Shown: positions 1 to 6,674 of the stretch, one piece after another
Layout: every line of letters starts with the position of its first letter
How positions within the stretch are numbered: position 1 is the stretch's first letter
Assembly (NCBI GenBank): GCA_035256745.1
Contig: DATEXQ010000023.1
Coordinates: 1-17,146 of the forward strand
DNA length: 17,146 bases
Reading direction: 5' to 3'
DNA from: DATEXQ01 sp035256745
GTDB taxonomy: Bacteria > Patescibacteriota > Microgenomatia > UBA8517
Position numbers and translations under genes: made by a program
The notes under the pieces: generated by a model
What the model was told of the DNA's origin: nothing
Database searches by the model: none
The model's input: the letters and a program-made list of their open reading frames with translations, nothing else

Positions 1-207
1 TCTATGTCCTACCATATCCTCGATTATAAAAACATCTATAAAGACTCTTCCGTTATGAACTTTAAAATACTTACCGACAAAATCAGGTGGTACTTGGCTA
101 CCCCTTGCCCAAGTTTTTATAGGGTTTTCTTTTGTTCCCATCCCTCCACCAATCTTTTTTAGAAGATTTTTATCTACATATGGACCTTTTTTACTACTTC
201 TTGACAT
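1..207 (-). CDS. rpsS: 30S ribosomal protein S19 (partial, C-terminus beyond window)
   Basis: Reading leftward from an ATG at 207, 69 codons are open to the window edge. The product begins MSRSSKKGPYVDKNLLKKI and contains IKTWARGSQ, FVGKYFKVHNGR and EDMVGH, which match the S19 core in order. S19 binds 16S rRNA in the head of the small subunit together with S13. Only the last 15-25 residues are missing, cut by the window end. The start is supported by a strong Shine-Dalgarno (AAAGGGAGG, 218-226) 10 nt upstream, lying over the end of rplB, whose stop is only 3 nt away. It is the last visible gene of the S10 cluster in canonical order after rplB. Confidence 0.97.
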   Translation of the reverse strand, partial: MSRSSKKGPYVDKNLLKKIGGGMGTKENPIKTWARGSQVPPDFVGKYFKVHNGRVFIDVFIIEDMVGHR

Positions 208-210
208 AAA

Positions 211-957
211 TTATCTGCCTCCCTTTCTTCTCTGAACTATCAGTTTGTTTGAATATTTGCTTCTCTTTCTTGTTTTTCCTACAGCAGGTTTACCATAAGG
301 AGTTTTGGGGTATTTTAATCCCACTCCGCTTCTTCCTTCTCCTCCTCCATGAGGATGAGATGCCGGGTGCTGTGCAGTACCTCTAACTGTAGGTCTTATT
401 CCCATCAATCTTTTCCTTCCTGCTTTACCAAGTATGATGTTTCTTGCTTCGATACTTCCTACTTGTCCTATTGTGGCAAGTGAATCGGGATTGAACTTTT
501 TGACTTCACCCGAAGGTAATTTTACCAATACAAAATCCTTTTCCTTGGCCATAAGAACGGCTGCACTTCCTGCACCCCTTACCATTTGTCCCCCTTTACC
601 CGGTTTTATCTCAATATTATGTATGATAGTTCCGGTCGTAATATTTTTTAAAGCAAGAGCGTTTCCTGCTTCCAAGGGTGCATTTTCGGAAGCAACAACC
701 TTTTGACCTTCTATTAAACCCAAAGGAGCTAAAATATAGCGTCTTTCACCGTCTTCGTAAAGAATTAGTGCTATTTTAACATTTCGATTTGGATCATATT
801 CTAGTCTTTCAACTTTTCCCCAAATACCTCGTTTATCTCTTTTAAAATCAATCTCTCGTAAAAATCTTTTAACTCTTCCTCCCTGATGTCTTACAGTAAC
901 ACTTCCGCCAAAACCTCTTCCCGATTTTTTAGGTAATATTTTTATTAATTTTCTCAT
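211..957 (-). CDS. rplB: 50S ribosomal protein L2, N-terminally short
   Basis: L2 is a primary 23S rRNA binder needed for subunit association and peptidyl-transferase centre assembly. The 248 residues include VERLEYDPNRN, DGERRYILAPLGL, IKPGKGGQMVRGAG, MGIRPTVRGTA and the conserved SHPHGGGEGRSG loop carrying the functionally important His. The usual length is about 275. Alignment by eye to E. coli L2 shows about 27 residues missing from the N-terminus: only about a dozen residues precede the segment equivalent to NGRITTRH (here GGSVTVRHQGG). The shortness is real, because the codon directly before the ATG is the in-frame TAA of rplW. A Shine-Dalgarno AAAGGAGG sits 10 nt upstream. Confidence 0.97.
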   Translation of the reverse strand: MRKLIKILPKKSGRGFGGSVTVRHQGGRVKRFLREIDFKRDKRGIWGKVERLEYDPNRNVKIALILYEDGERRYILAPLGLIEGQKVVASENAPLEAGNALALKNITTGTIIHNIEIKPGKGGQMVRGAGSAAVLMAKEKDFVLVKLPSGEVKKFNPDSLATIGQVGSIEARNIILGKAGRKRLMGIRPTVRGTAQHPASHPHGGGEGRSGVGLKYPKTPYGKPAVGKTRKRSKYSNKLIVQRRKGGR

Positions 958-1242
958 TTATTTTTTTCCTCCTTTAGTTTCGAACACACTAATTTTTTCT
1001 TTTTCCTTCAAGACTACAATTGCTTTCTTTACGGCCCTTATTACCGTCTTTCTTCCCGAGTAATTCTTTTTGATTCCCTTACCTTTATTAATGGTTCTAA
1101 TCTTTACAACATGTACGTCAAACGTTTCGTTTATAGCATTTCTAATTTCCCGCTTATTTAAACCTGGATCAACATAAAATGTATATATACCGTCTTTAGC
1201 CAAAAGATTTGTTTTTTCAGTAATAACTGGTTTTAATTTCAT
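958..1242 (-). CDS. rplW: 50S ribosomal protein L23
   Basis: The 94-residue product has normal L23 length. It contains the N-terminal PVITEKTNLLAKDGIYTFYV segment (equivalent to the E. coli P.-SEK region near the peptide-exit docking site for trigger factor and SRP), then LNKREIRNAI, FDVHVVKIRTI and the Lys/Arg-rich loop KGKGIKKNYSGRK. L23 binds 23S rRNA domain III at the tunnel exit. The start codon overlaps the rplD stop in an ATGA arrangement (1239-1242), which implies translational coupling. The upstream AAAGG is a weak Shine-Dalgarno. The TAA stop is followed without any spacer by the rplB ATG, in the same reading frame. Confidence 0.96.
   Translation of the reverse strand: MKLKPVITEKTNLLAKDGIYTFYVDPGLNKREIRNAINETFDVHVVKIRTINKGKGIKKNYSGRKTVIRAVKKAIVVLKEKEKISVFETKGGKK
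968..975 (-). promoter_or_regulatory. Shine-Dalgarno site of rplB
   Basis: AAAGGAGG read on the minus strand, inside the last codons of rplW and 10 nt before the rplB ATG. It fixes the short L2 start, and its position means ribosomes finishing rplW pass over it. Confidence 0.75.
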
Positions 1243-1910
1243 TTATTGGTTACCTTTCTGGGTTTAACTGTTTTAGATTTTTTTTGAGTTATTTTTTCTC
1301 CTTTTTCAAAAATATCTTTGTCTAGAAGTATTAAACCCCCATAAAAAACGTCATACGCGTTTAGATTTTTGAAAGATTTGATTGTCGCGTTTTTAATGTT
1401 TTTAAGAAAAAAATGATCTTTAGGATTTTGATCAACAACAAAAGTGGTTATTTTATTAACCTTTTTTAATTTTTTGGAAATTTTATCGATGAATTTTGCA
1501 ACTTCCTTTGTCTTTTTGAAAGATTTTAGGGAATCAACGGCTATAATATCTCCACTTTCAAGTTTTAGGGTAAGTGCCATTGCCAAAGCCTTTTTCCTCA
1601 TCTTAGACGAAAGGGTAAGAATTCTTTTTAAACCTGTTGGTCCATGAGCTATACCTCCACCAACAAATATAGGAGCGCTTTTTGCACCATGTCTTGCAAA
1701 ACCCGTTCCTTTCTGACGATAAATTTTTCTTGTAGATATTCTTACTTCTGCTCTTGTCTTTGTTTTATTAAGTCCCGGATGTTTTCTGTCCCCATAAACT
1801 CTTATTGCTTGAGAAAGTAAGCTTAAGTTCACTTTCTCCTTGAAATTTGATGGAGTTGAAATATCTGCTTTTTTATTAGCATCGATTGTATAAACTTCTA
1901 TTTTATTCAT
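1239..1910 (-). CDS. rplD: 50S ribosomal protein L4
   Basis: The 223-residue protein shows the L4 extended loop (ISTRKIYRQKGTGFARHG, then FVGGGIAHGP) that reaches the peptide exit tunnel, followed by a globular C-terminal half (KKALAMALTLKL, GDIIAVDSL). The canonical loop has W-R-Q-K-G-T-G-R-A-R; here W is Y and one Arg is Phe. The last about 20 residues are a Lys-rich tail. The ATG overlaps the end of rplC by 8 nt and has a strong Shine-Dalgarno (AGGAGGT, 1916-1922) at a 5-nt spacing. In E. coli, L4 also represses its own operon by binding the S10 leader. Whether it acts on the leader before rplC here is unknown. Confidence 0.96.
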   Translation of the reverse strand: MNKIEVYTIDANKKADISTPSNFKEKVNLSLLSQAIRVYGDRKHPGLNKTKTRAEVRISTRKIYRQKGTGFARHGAKSAPIFVGGGIAHGPTGLKRILTLSSKMRKKALAMALTLKLESGDIIAVDSLKSFKKTKEVAKFIDKISKKLKKVNKITTFVVDQNPKDHFFLKNIKNATIKSFKNLNAYDVFYGGLILLDKDIFEKGEKITQKKSKTVKPRKVTNK

Positions 1911-2640
1911 TTTTTACCTCCTCGCTTTCTTTTTTCTCTTCTTTAACCTCTTCTACTTGTTGAGTAATTACCTCAGGAGCCTCTTCCACCAGCTCTTCGA
2001 GTTTACCAGAAGCCACTTTTTTTATAATAAGTAAACTTCCTGTCGAACCCGGAACCGGACCTGAAATCGCAATTTTATCCTTCTCGCTATCCATTTCGGC
2101 AACTATTAAATTTTTTATGGTTACTCTATCTTGTCCCATTCTTCCCGCCATATGCTTACCTTTATAAACTCTTCCGGGAGTTGTACCTTGTCCTATAGAA
2201 CCAGGTGCTCTCAATCTGTCTGATTGTCCATGTGTTTTTGGTCCTCCTGCAAAATGCCAGCGTTTTACAACTCCAGCAAAACCCTTACCTTTGCTAATTC
2301 CAGTAACTGTAACCAAATCACCAACCTTAAAAACATCCACAAGTTTAAGAACATCCCCAACCTTTAAATCCGGTTTATCTTCAAGTCTAATTTCCCTTAA
2401 AAAACGCGGGGCTTTTTTTTCTTGAGTTACCCCGCGTAAATGTCCTTGTAATGGTTTGGTAATATTTCTAATCTCTTTCTTGCCAAAGCCTAGTTGTACT
2501 GCCCAATAGCCATCGGTATCTGGATTTTTTATTTGAGTTACGACACATGGCCCTACAGTTATCCACGTAACAGGTACCCTTGTGCCTTCTACAAAGGTCT
2601 GACTCATTTTCTGTTTAGTTCCAAGAAGTGTATTTAACAT
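1903..2640 (-). CDS. rplC: 50S ribosomal protein L3 with acidic C-terminal tail
   Basis: L3 is an early-assembly 23S rRNA binder near the peptidyl-transferase centre. The start MLNTLLGTKQKMSQTF aligns with the E. coli L3 start. GISKGKGFAGVVKRWHF, APGSIGQGTTPGRVYKG and KHMAGRMGQDRVTIKN are the conserved central loop. Length is 245 residues against about 209 in E. coli. The excess is a C-terminal tail, residues 213-245, in which 13 of 33 residues are Glu. At the position of the Gln methylated by PrmB in E. coli (Gln150) there is Thr153. No Shine-Dalgarno precedes the ATG; instead the U-tract of an intrinsic terminator ends 8 nt upstream. It is the first gene of the rplC-rpsS block and likely has its own promoter. 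Confidence 0.96.
   Translation of the reverse strand: MLNTLLGTKQKMSQTFVEGTRVPVTWITVGPCVVTQIKNPDTDGYWAVQLGFGKKEIRNITKPLQGHLRGVTQEKKAPRFLREIRLEDKPDLKVGDVLKLVDVFKVGDLVTVTGISKGKGFAGVVKRWHFAGGPKTHGQSDRLRAPGSIGQGTTPGRVYKGKHMAGRMGQDRVTIKNLIVAEMDSEKDKIAISGPVPGSTGSLLIIKKVASGKLEELVEEAPEVITQQVEEVKEEKKESEEVKNE
1916..1922 (-). promoter_or_regulatory. Shine-Dalgarno site of rplD
   Basis: AGGAGGT on the minus strand, 5 nt before the rplD ATG and inside the last codons of rplC. It is the best ribosome binding site in the window and contrasts with the A/T-rich leaders of the rpo and str genes. Confidence 0.8.
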
Positions 2641-2648
2641 TTTTACAC

Positions 2649-2673
2649 AAAAAAAGGCGCCAGAGGCACCTTT
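2649..2673 (-). terminator. Intrinsic terminator in the rplC leader (attenuator candidate)
   Basis: On the minus strand a 9-bp stem AAAGGTGCC / GGCGCCTTT (one G-U pair) closes a TCT loop and runs into seven T residues. Stem arms are 2665-2673 and 2653-2661. It lies on the coding strand of rplC, downstream of a promoter and only 8 nt before the start codon. RNA polymerase must therefore pass it to express rplC and the genes that follow. It may also terminate readthrough from rpsJ. Confidence 0.8.
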
Positions 2674-2733
2674 GGGTACTTCTAGAATCCTTTGCGTGGT
2701 TTATATGTAACGAAACAACTCCACGATGCGTCG

Positions 2734-2763
2734 ATTATAGCAAAATATACCTATCTTAGGCAA
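2734..2763 (-). promoter_or_regulatory. Promoter upstream of rplC
   Basis: On the minus strand the -10 is TATAAT (2734-2739), preceded by an extended TGC element, and the -35 is TTGCCT (2758-2763, 4 of 6 consensus bases) at an 18-nt spacing. The expected transcript start is near 2727, giving a leader of about 87 nt before rplC. The perfect extended -10 makes this likely despite the weak -35. Confidence 0.7.
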
Positions 2764-2825
2764 GTATAATTTGCCTTAATTTACGTTTTATTCTATTGGG
2801 AGCGATTGAGGTATCTATAAAGAAA

Positions 2826-3134
2826 TTACATCTTTATTTCTATCGAAACTCCAGCGGGAAGATCTAGGTTTGAAAGCGAATCAATTGTACGCTCCGATGG
2901 ATCTTGAATTTCAATCAGTCTTTTGTGAACCAAAATTTCAAAATGCTCTCTTGCGTCCTTATCTGTAAAAGGAGATGTCTGAACCGGAATAAGTGTTCTT
3001 TTTGTGGGGAGAGGTATTGGGCCAACTATTTTTGCACCAGTCGCTATAGCGACGTCTAGAATTTTAGCTGCCGCATCGTCGACCACTCTGTGGTCATAGG
3101 ACTTAAGTTTTACTCGTAATCTTCCTGTTGGCAT
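2826..3134 (-). CDS. rpsJ: 30S ribosomal protein S10 (NusE)
   Basis: The 102-residue product matches S10 throughout: RLRVKLKSYDHRVVDDAA, GPIPLPTKR, TSPFTDKDAREHFEI and LDLPAGVSIEIKM. S10 is part of the 30S head and, as NusE, part of Nus antitermination complexes. It lies 32 nt after tuf, the order seen in many bacteria. The only purine-rich element upstream (GAGG) is one base from the ATG, too close for a good Shine-Dalgarno. It is followed by a 185-nt gap, so the usual tight rpsJ-rplC linkage is broken here by a promoter and a terminator. Confidence 0.97.
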   Translation of the reverse strand: MPTGRLRVKLKSYDHRVVDDAAAKILDVAIATGAKIVGPIPLPTKRTLIPVQTSPFTDKDAREHFEILVHKRLIEIQDPSERTIDSLSNLDLPAGVSIEIKM

Positions 3135-3166
3135 ACCTCTTTAAAGTGCAAGTAGTTTGGGCGAAA

Positions 3167-4366
3167 TTAAGCGATTATTTTTGTTATAACTCCTGCTCCA
3201 ACCGTACTTCCGCCTTCTCTTATTGCAAATCTTAAACCTTCTTCCATAGCTACCGGTTGAATAAGCTTCGCCTTCATTTTTGCATTATCTCCAGGCATAA
3301 CCATTTCTATACCTTCTGGTAGAGTAACTTCTCCCGTAACATCAGCCGTTCTTACAAAAAATTGTGGTTTGTAACCCGTAAAGAATGGTGTATGTCTTCC
3401 ACCTTCATCTTTTGAAAGGATATAAACTTCTGCTTCAAACTGGGTATGGGGAGTAATCGAACCGGGTTTTGCCAAGATTTGTCCTCTTTCAACATCGTCT
3501 TTTTCAATTCCTCTAAGAAGTACGCCCACATTGTCTCCTGCTTGGGTCTCATCTAAAGTTTTTCTAAACATTTCCAAACCCGTTACAACTGTCTTTTTGG
3601 TTTCCCTCAAACCTACTATCTCTATTTCCTCATTAAGATTAAGCTTCCCTCTTTCGACTCTACCTGTTACAACCGTTCCTCGTCCCTTTATGGCAAAAAT
3701 ATCTTCAATAGGCATAAGGAAAGGTTTTTCAGTATCTCTTTTGGGATCAGGAATATATTCATCAACGGCCTTCATAAGTTCCAAAATCTGCTTTTGAGCT
3801 TCGGCATCTCCTTCAAGAGCTTTGAGAGCACTTCCTCTTATTACTGGAACTTTATCGCCAGGAAATTCATATTTTGTTAAAAGTTCTCTAATTTCTTGTT
3901 CGACCAAGTCGATTATTTCCGGATCATCAACCGTATCGACCTTATTAAGAAAAACTACAAGAGCGGGTACGTTGACTTGTCTGGCCAAAATAACATGCTC
4001 GGTTGTTTGAGGCATCTTTCCATCGGCAGCTGAAACTACCAATATTGCACCGTCCATCTGGGCTGCTCCTGTGATCATATTTTTGATGTAGTCTATATGA
4101 CCCGGAGCGTCGATGTGGGCATAATGGCGTTTGTCTGTTTCGTACTCTATATGAGAAATATTGATGGTAACTCCTCTTTCTTTTTCTTCAGGAGCGCTAT
4201 CGATTTCGTCAAATTTTAGGGGTTTGGTTTTATTTCCTGGTTGCTTTGATAAAACCATAGTTATTGCAGCAGTCAAGGTGGTCTTTCCGTGATCCACGTG
4301 ACCAATAGTACCAATATTTACATGGGGTTTTGTTCTTTCAAATTTTTGTTTTGCTTCTCCAGCCAT
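3167..4366 (-). CDS. tuf: Elongation factor Tu
   Basis: EF-Tu carries aminoacyl-tRNA to the ribosomal A site as a GTP complex. The 399 residues (E. coli 393) contain the P-loop GHVDHGKT (22-29), the switch I motif ERGVTI, G3 DAPGH (86-90, catalytic His90), G4 NKVD, G5 GSALKALEGD, and domains 2 and 3 (GRGTVVTGRVERG, LSKDEGGRHTPFF, EGGSTVGAGV). G3 reads D-A-P-G-H rather than the usual bacterial D-C-P-G-H, and the conserved Arg of GGRTVG near the C-terminus is Ser. The gene has its own consensus promoter in the 98-nt gap after fusA and no Shine-Dalgarno. It probably forms a unit with rpsJ. Confidence 0.98.
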   Translation of the reverse strand: MAGEAKQKFERTKPHVNIGTIGHVDHGKTTLTAAITMVLSKQPGNKTKPLKFDEIDSAPEEKERGVTINISHIEYETDKRHYAHIDAPGHIDYIKNMITGAAQMDGAILVVSAADGKMPQTTEHVILARQVNVPALVVFLNKVDTVDDPEIIDLVEQEIRELLTKYEFPGDKVPVIRGSALKALEGDAEAQKQILELMKAVDEYIPDPKRDTEKPFLMPIEDIFAIKGRGTVVTGRVERGKLNLNEEIEIVGLRETKKTVVTGLEMFRKTLDETQAGDNVGVLLRGIEKDDVERGQILAKPGSITPHTQFEAEVYILSKDEGGRHTPFFTGYKPQFFVRTADVTGEVTLPEGIEMVMPGDNAKMKAKLIQPVAMEEGLRFAIREGGSTVGAGVITKIIA

Positions 4367-4383
4367 ATTTTTTAAAAATTAAA

Positions 4384-4399
4384 AGGGCATAACAGCCCT
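4384..4399 (-). terminator. Weak terminator-like hairpin in the tuf leader
   Basis: On the minus strand, AGGGC and GCCCT pair around a 6-nt loop (TGTTAT). The hairpin is followed by TTTTAATTTTT, a U-tract interrupted by two A. It lies between the tuf promoter and the tuf ATG. The 5-bp stem is short, so it would be a weak attenuator or a mere 5' hairpin. A 7-codon ATG reading frame (4379-4402) runs right through it. Confidence 0.4.
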
Positions 4400-4422
4400 C
4401 ATATCGATAGATACTGACCCGT

Positions 4423-4452
4423 ATTATAAATGAGGCTAAACAAAGCTGTCAA
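4423..4452 (-). promoter_or_regulatory. Consensus promoter upstream of tuf
   Basis: On the minus strand TTGACA (4447-4452) and TATAAT (4423-4428) both match the sigma70 consensus fully, with an 18-nt spacer. The expected start is around 4415-4417, giving a leader of about 50 nt. It lies just after the fusA stop, so EF-Tu and S10 can be transcribed independently of rpoBC-rpsLG-fusA. Confidence 0.8.
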
Positions 4453-4464
4453 GAGCTAATTTAA

Positions 4465-6627
4465 TTAGTATCTTTTAACAACCTTATTGGCTGCTAAATT
4501 ATCTACCAAATTTTTAGGCATTTCTTCATAATGACTGGGCTCCATATAATAGTTTGCTCTTCCTTGGGAAATCGAGCGAAGTTTGGTTGCATATCCAGAC
4601 AATTCCGCCAATGGGCACATTGCATTAATTACTGTCATAACTCCTCTTTTCTCTGTACTTTGGATTTGTCCACGTTTTGCAGATAAATCTCCTATAACAT
4701 CTCCCATAAATTCATCTGGACATGTAACTTCCACCTTCATAATAGGCTCCAAAACTGTCATATCTGCCTCCCGAGCGGCATCTTCGACTGCCAGAGAACC
4801 CGCAATTTTAAAGGCAATTTCAGAAGAATCAACTTCATGGAAAGTTCCATCATATACAGCAACCTTCATATCGGTCATGGGAAATCCTGCCAAAATTCCG
4901 TTTTCCATTTTCTCCTTAACTCCCTTTTCTATAGCCGGAATAAATTCGGAAGGGATACTTCCTCCTTTTATCTCCGACTTAAACTCATTACCTTCACCCC
5001 TCCCTAACGGCTCAACTCTAACAAAACAATGTCCATATTGACCCCTACCTCCGGTCTGACGAATATATTTCCCCTCTCCTCTGGCAATCTTCTTGATAGT
5101 CTCTTTATATGCAACTTGGGGTGCACCGGTTTTTGCTACGACTCCAAATTCCCTCTTCATTCTTTCAACTAATATTTCAAGTTGTAATTCTCCCATTCCG
5201 GAAATAATTGTCTGTCCTGTTTCTGGATTGCTTTTTATTTTAAAAGTAGGATCTTCATCGGATAACTTCTGTAAAGACAAACCCATCTTTTCCTGATCGA
5301 CCTTTGTAGCCGGCTCGATTGCCAAAGAAATAACGGGTTCAGGAAAACTGATTGATTCAAAAATAACTGGATGGCTGGGATCGCAAATCGTATTTCCTGT
5401 TGTCGTATCTTTAATGCCTACTGCTGCAACAATTTCTCCAGCATAAGCCTGTTCTATTAATTCCCTTTGATCTGCATGAAGAAGTACCAACTTACCCACT
5501 CTTTCACCTGCTCTTTTGGTAGCATTATAAATTGATTGGCCTGCTTTTATTACCCCAGAATAGATTCTTAAATAAACTAATCTACCAACATGGGGGTCGG
5601 TAACAACTTTAAAAGCCAAGGCACTTAATGGTTCTTCGTTTTTAGGATGCCTGATTTCTTTCTCACCAGTTTTTGGGTTTACTCCTTCAACAGGAGGTAC
5701 ATCATCGGGAGAAGGTAAGTATTCAATAACAGCATCCAATAGAGTCTGAACGATCACGGTTCTGTTATCTCCCCCTAAAATCGGGAAGAATTTTCCTGTT
5801 ATAACTCCTTTTCTTATAGACCTTTTAATATCCGTTTCCTCCAATTCCTTACCCTCCAAATATTTTGTTAAGGATTCATCGTCGTATTCGGCCACTTTCT
5901 CGACTAATTCGTTTCTATACTTTTTTGCTTCTTCAACCAAATCCGAGGGAATTTCTTCCTCTATTAACTTGGCATCGTCAACTCCTTTATATGTAAAAGC
6001 CTTCATTTTTATGATATCTACGATTCCTCTTAGTTCATGCTCCGAACCTATCGGAATCTGAATAGGAGAGGCGTTTGCTCCAAGTCTATCTCTTATAGAT
6101 TTAATGCTTCCTTCAAAATCCGCTCCTATCAGATTTAATTTATTTAAAATACAAATTCTGGGAACGTTGTATCTATCAGCCTGTCTCCAAACTGTTTCAG
6201 ATTGACTTTCTACACCAGTTCTTCCGTCAAAAACCATAACCGCTCCGTCTAAAACTCTTAAAGACCTCTCTACCTCAGCTGTAAAATCTATATGACCTGG
6301 AGTATCTATAATATTTATCCTGTAATGTCCGGGTTCTACAGAAGTGTTGCTTTTCAAATCCCAGAAGGTAGTTATTGCAGCCGAAACTATAGTTATTCCT
6401 CTTTCTCTTTCCTGGTCCATCCAGTCTGTTGCGGTTGTACCTTCATCAACGCTACCTAATTTATAGGTTTTGCCTGTTTCAAAAAGTATTCTCTCGGTTG
6501 TGGTTGTCTTCCCCGCATCAATATGAGCAATAATTCCAATGTTACGAATTTTTTCCATTGGAAGATTACGGTCTTTTGTCTCCGTAACAATTAAAGCTGC
6601 TTTTCTTTTAATTTGTTGTCCTGCCAT
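4465..6627 (-). CDS. fusA: Elongation factor G with altered G4 motif
   Basis: EF-G drives ribosomal translocation using GTP. The 720 residues hold the P-loop AHIDAGKT (34-41), RGITI (76-80), G3 DTPGH (108-112), domain II (PHVGRLVYLRIYSG), domain III (SGMGELQLEILVERMKREFG), the domain IV segments TGGRGQYGHCFV and FHEVDSSEIAFK, and a domain V ending in ELSGYATKLRS. The G4 motif reads N162-K-L-N165, whereas NKxD is nearly universal. An alternative start is Met24 (ATG at 6558, MEKIRNIGIIAH), which would give a length closer to the family norm. Neither start has a well-placed Shine-Dalgarno. It follows rpsG by 47 nt with no promoter or terminator seen. Confidence 0.97.
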   Translation of the reverse strand: MAGQQIKRKAALIVTETKDRNLPMEKIRNIGIIAHIDAGKTTTTERILFETGKTYKLGSVDEGTTATDWMDQERERGITIVSAAITTFWDLKSNTSVEPGHYRINIIDTPGHIDFTAEVERSLRVLDGAVMVFDGRTGVESQSETVWRQADRYNVPRICILNKLNLIGADFEGSIKSIRDRLGANASPIQIPIGSEHELRGIVDIIKMKAFTYKGVDDAKLIEEEIPSDLVEEAKKYRNELVEKVAEYDDESLTKYLEGKELEETDIKRSIRKGVITGKFFPILGGDNRTVIVQTLLDAVIEYLPSPDDVPPVEGVNPKTGEKEIRHPKNEEPLSALAFKVVTDPHVGRLVYLRIYSGVIKAGQSIYNATKRAGERVGKLVLLHADQRELIEQAYAGEIVAAVGIKDTTTGNTICDPSHPVIFESISFPEPVISLAIEPATKVDQEKMGLSLQKLSDEDPTFKIKSNPETGQTIISGMGELQLEILVERMKREFGVVAKTGAPQVAYKETIKKIARGEGKYIRQTGGRGQYGHCFVRVEPLGRGEGNEFKSEIKGGSIPSEFIPAIEKGVKEKMENGILAGFPMTDMKVAVYDGTFHEVDSSEIAFKIAGSLAVEDAAREADMTVLEPIMKVEVTCPDEFMGDVIGDLSAKRGQIQSTEKRGVMTVINAMCPLAELSGYATKLRSISQGRANYYMEPSHYEEMPKNLVDNLAANKVVKRY

Positions 6628-6674
6628 TAATATTAAGTTAATTAAATTTTAGAAGTGTGTGAGTAAAATTAAAA

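Noticed and set aside
2701..2724. GTG-initiated 7-codon frame in the rplC leader (product MELFRYI)
   Set aside because: It begins about 3 nt from the predicted transcript start, has no Shine-Dalgarno and no run of regulatory codons. A frame of this length is expected by chance.
4583..5041. Plus-strand 152-codon open frame opposite fusA
   Set aside because: It is the antisense shadow of a strongly conserved EF-G region, with no Shine-Dalgarno or recognisable domain. Other plus-strand frames (for example near 434, 3531, 8133, 8607, 12320) are shadows for the same reason.
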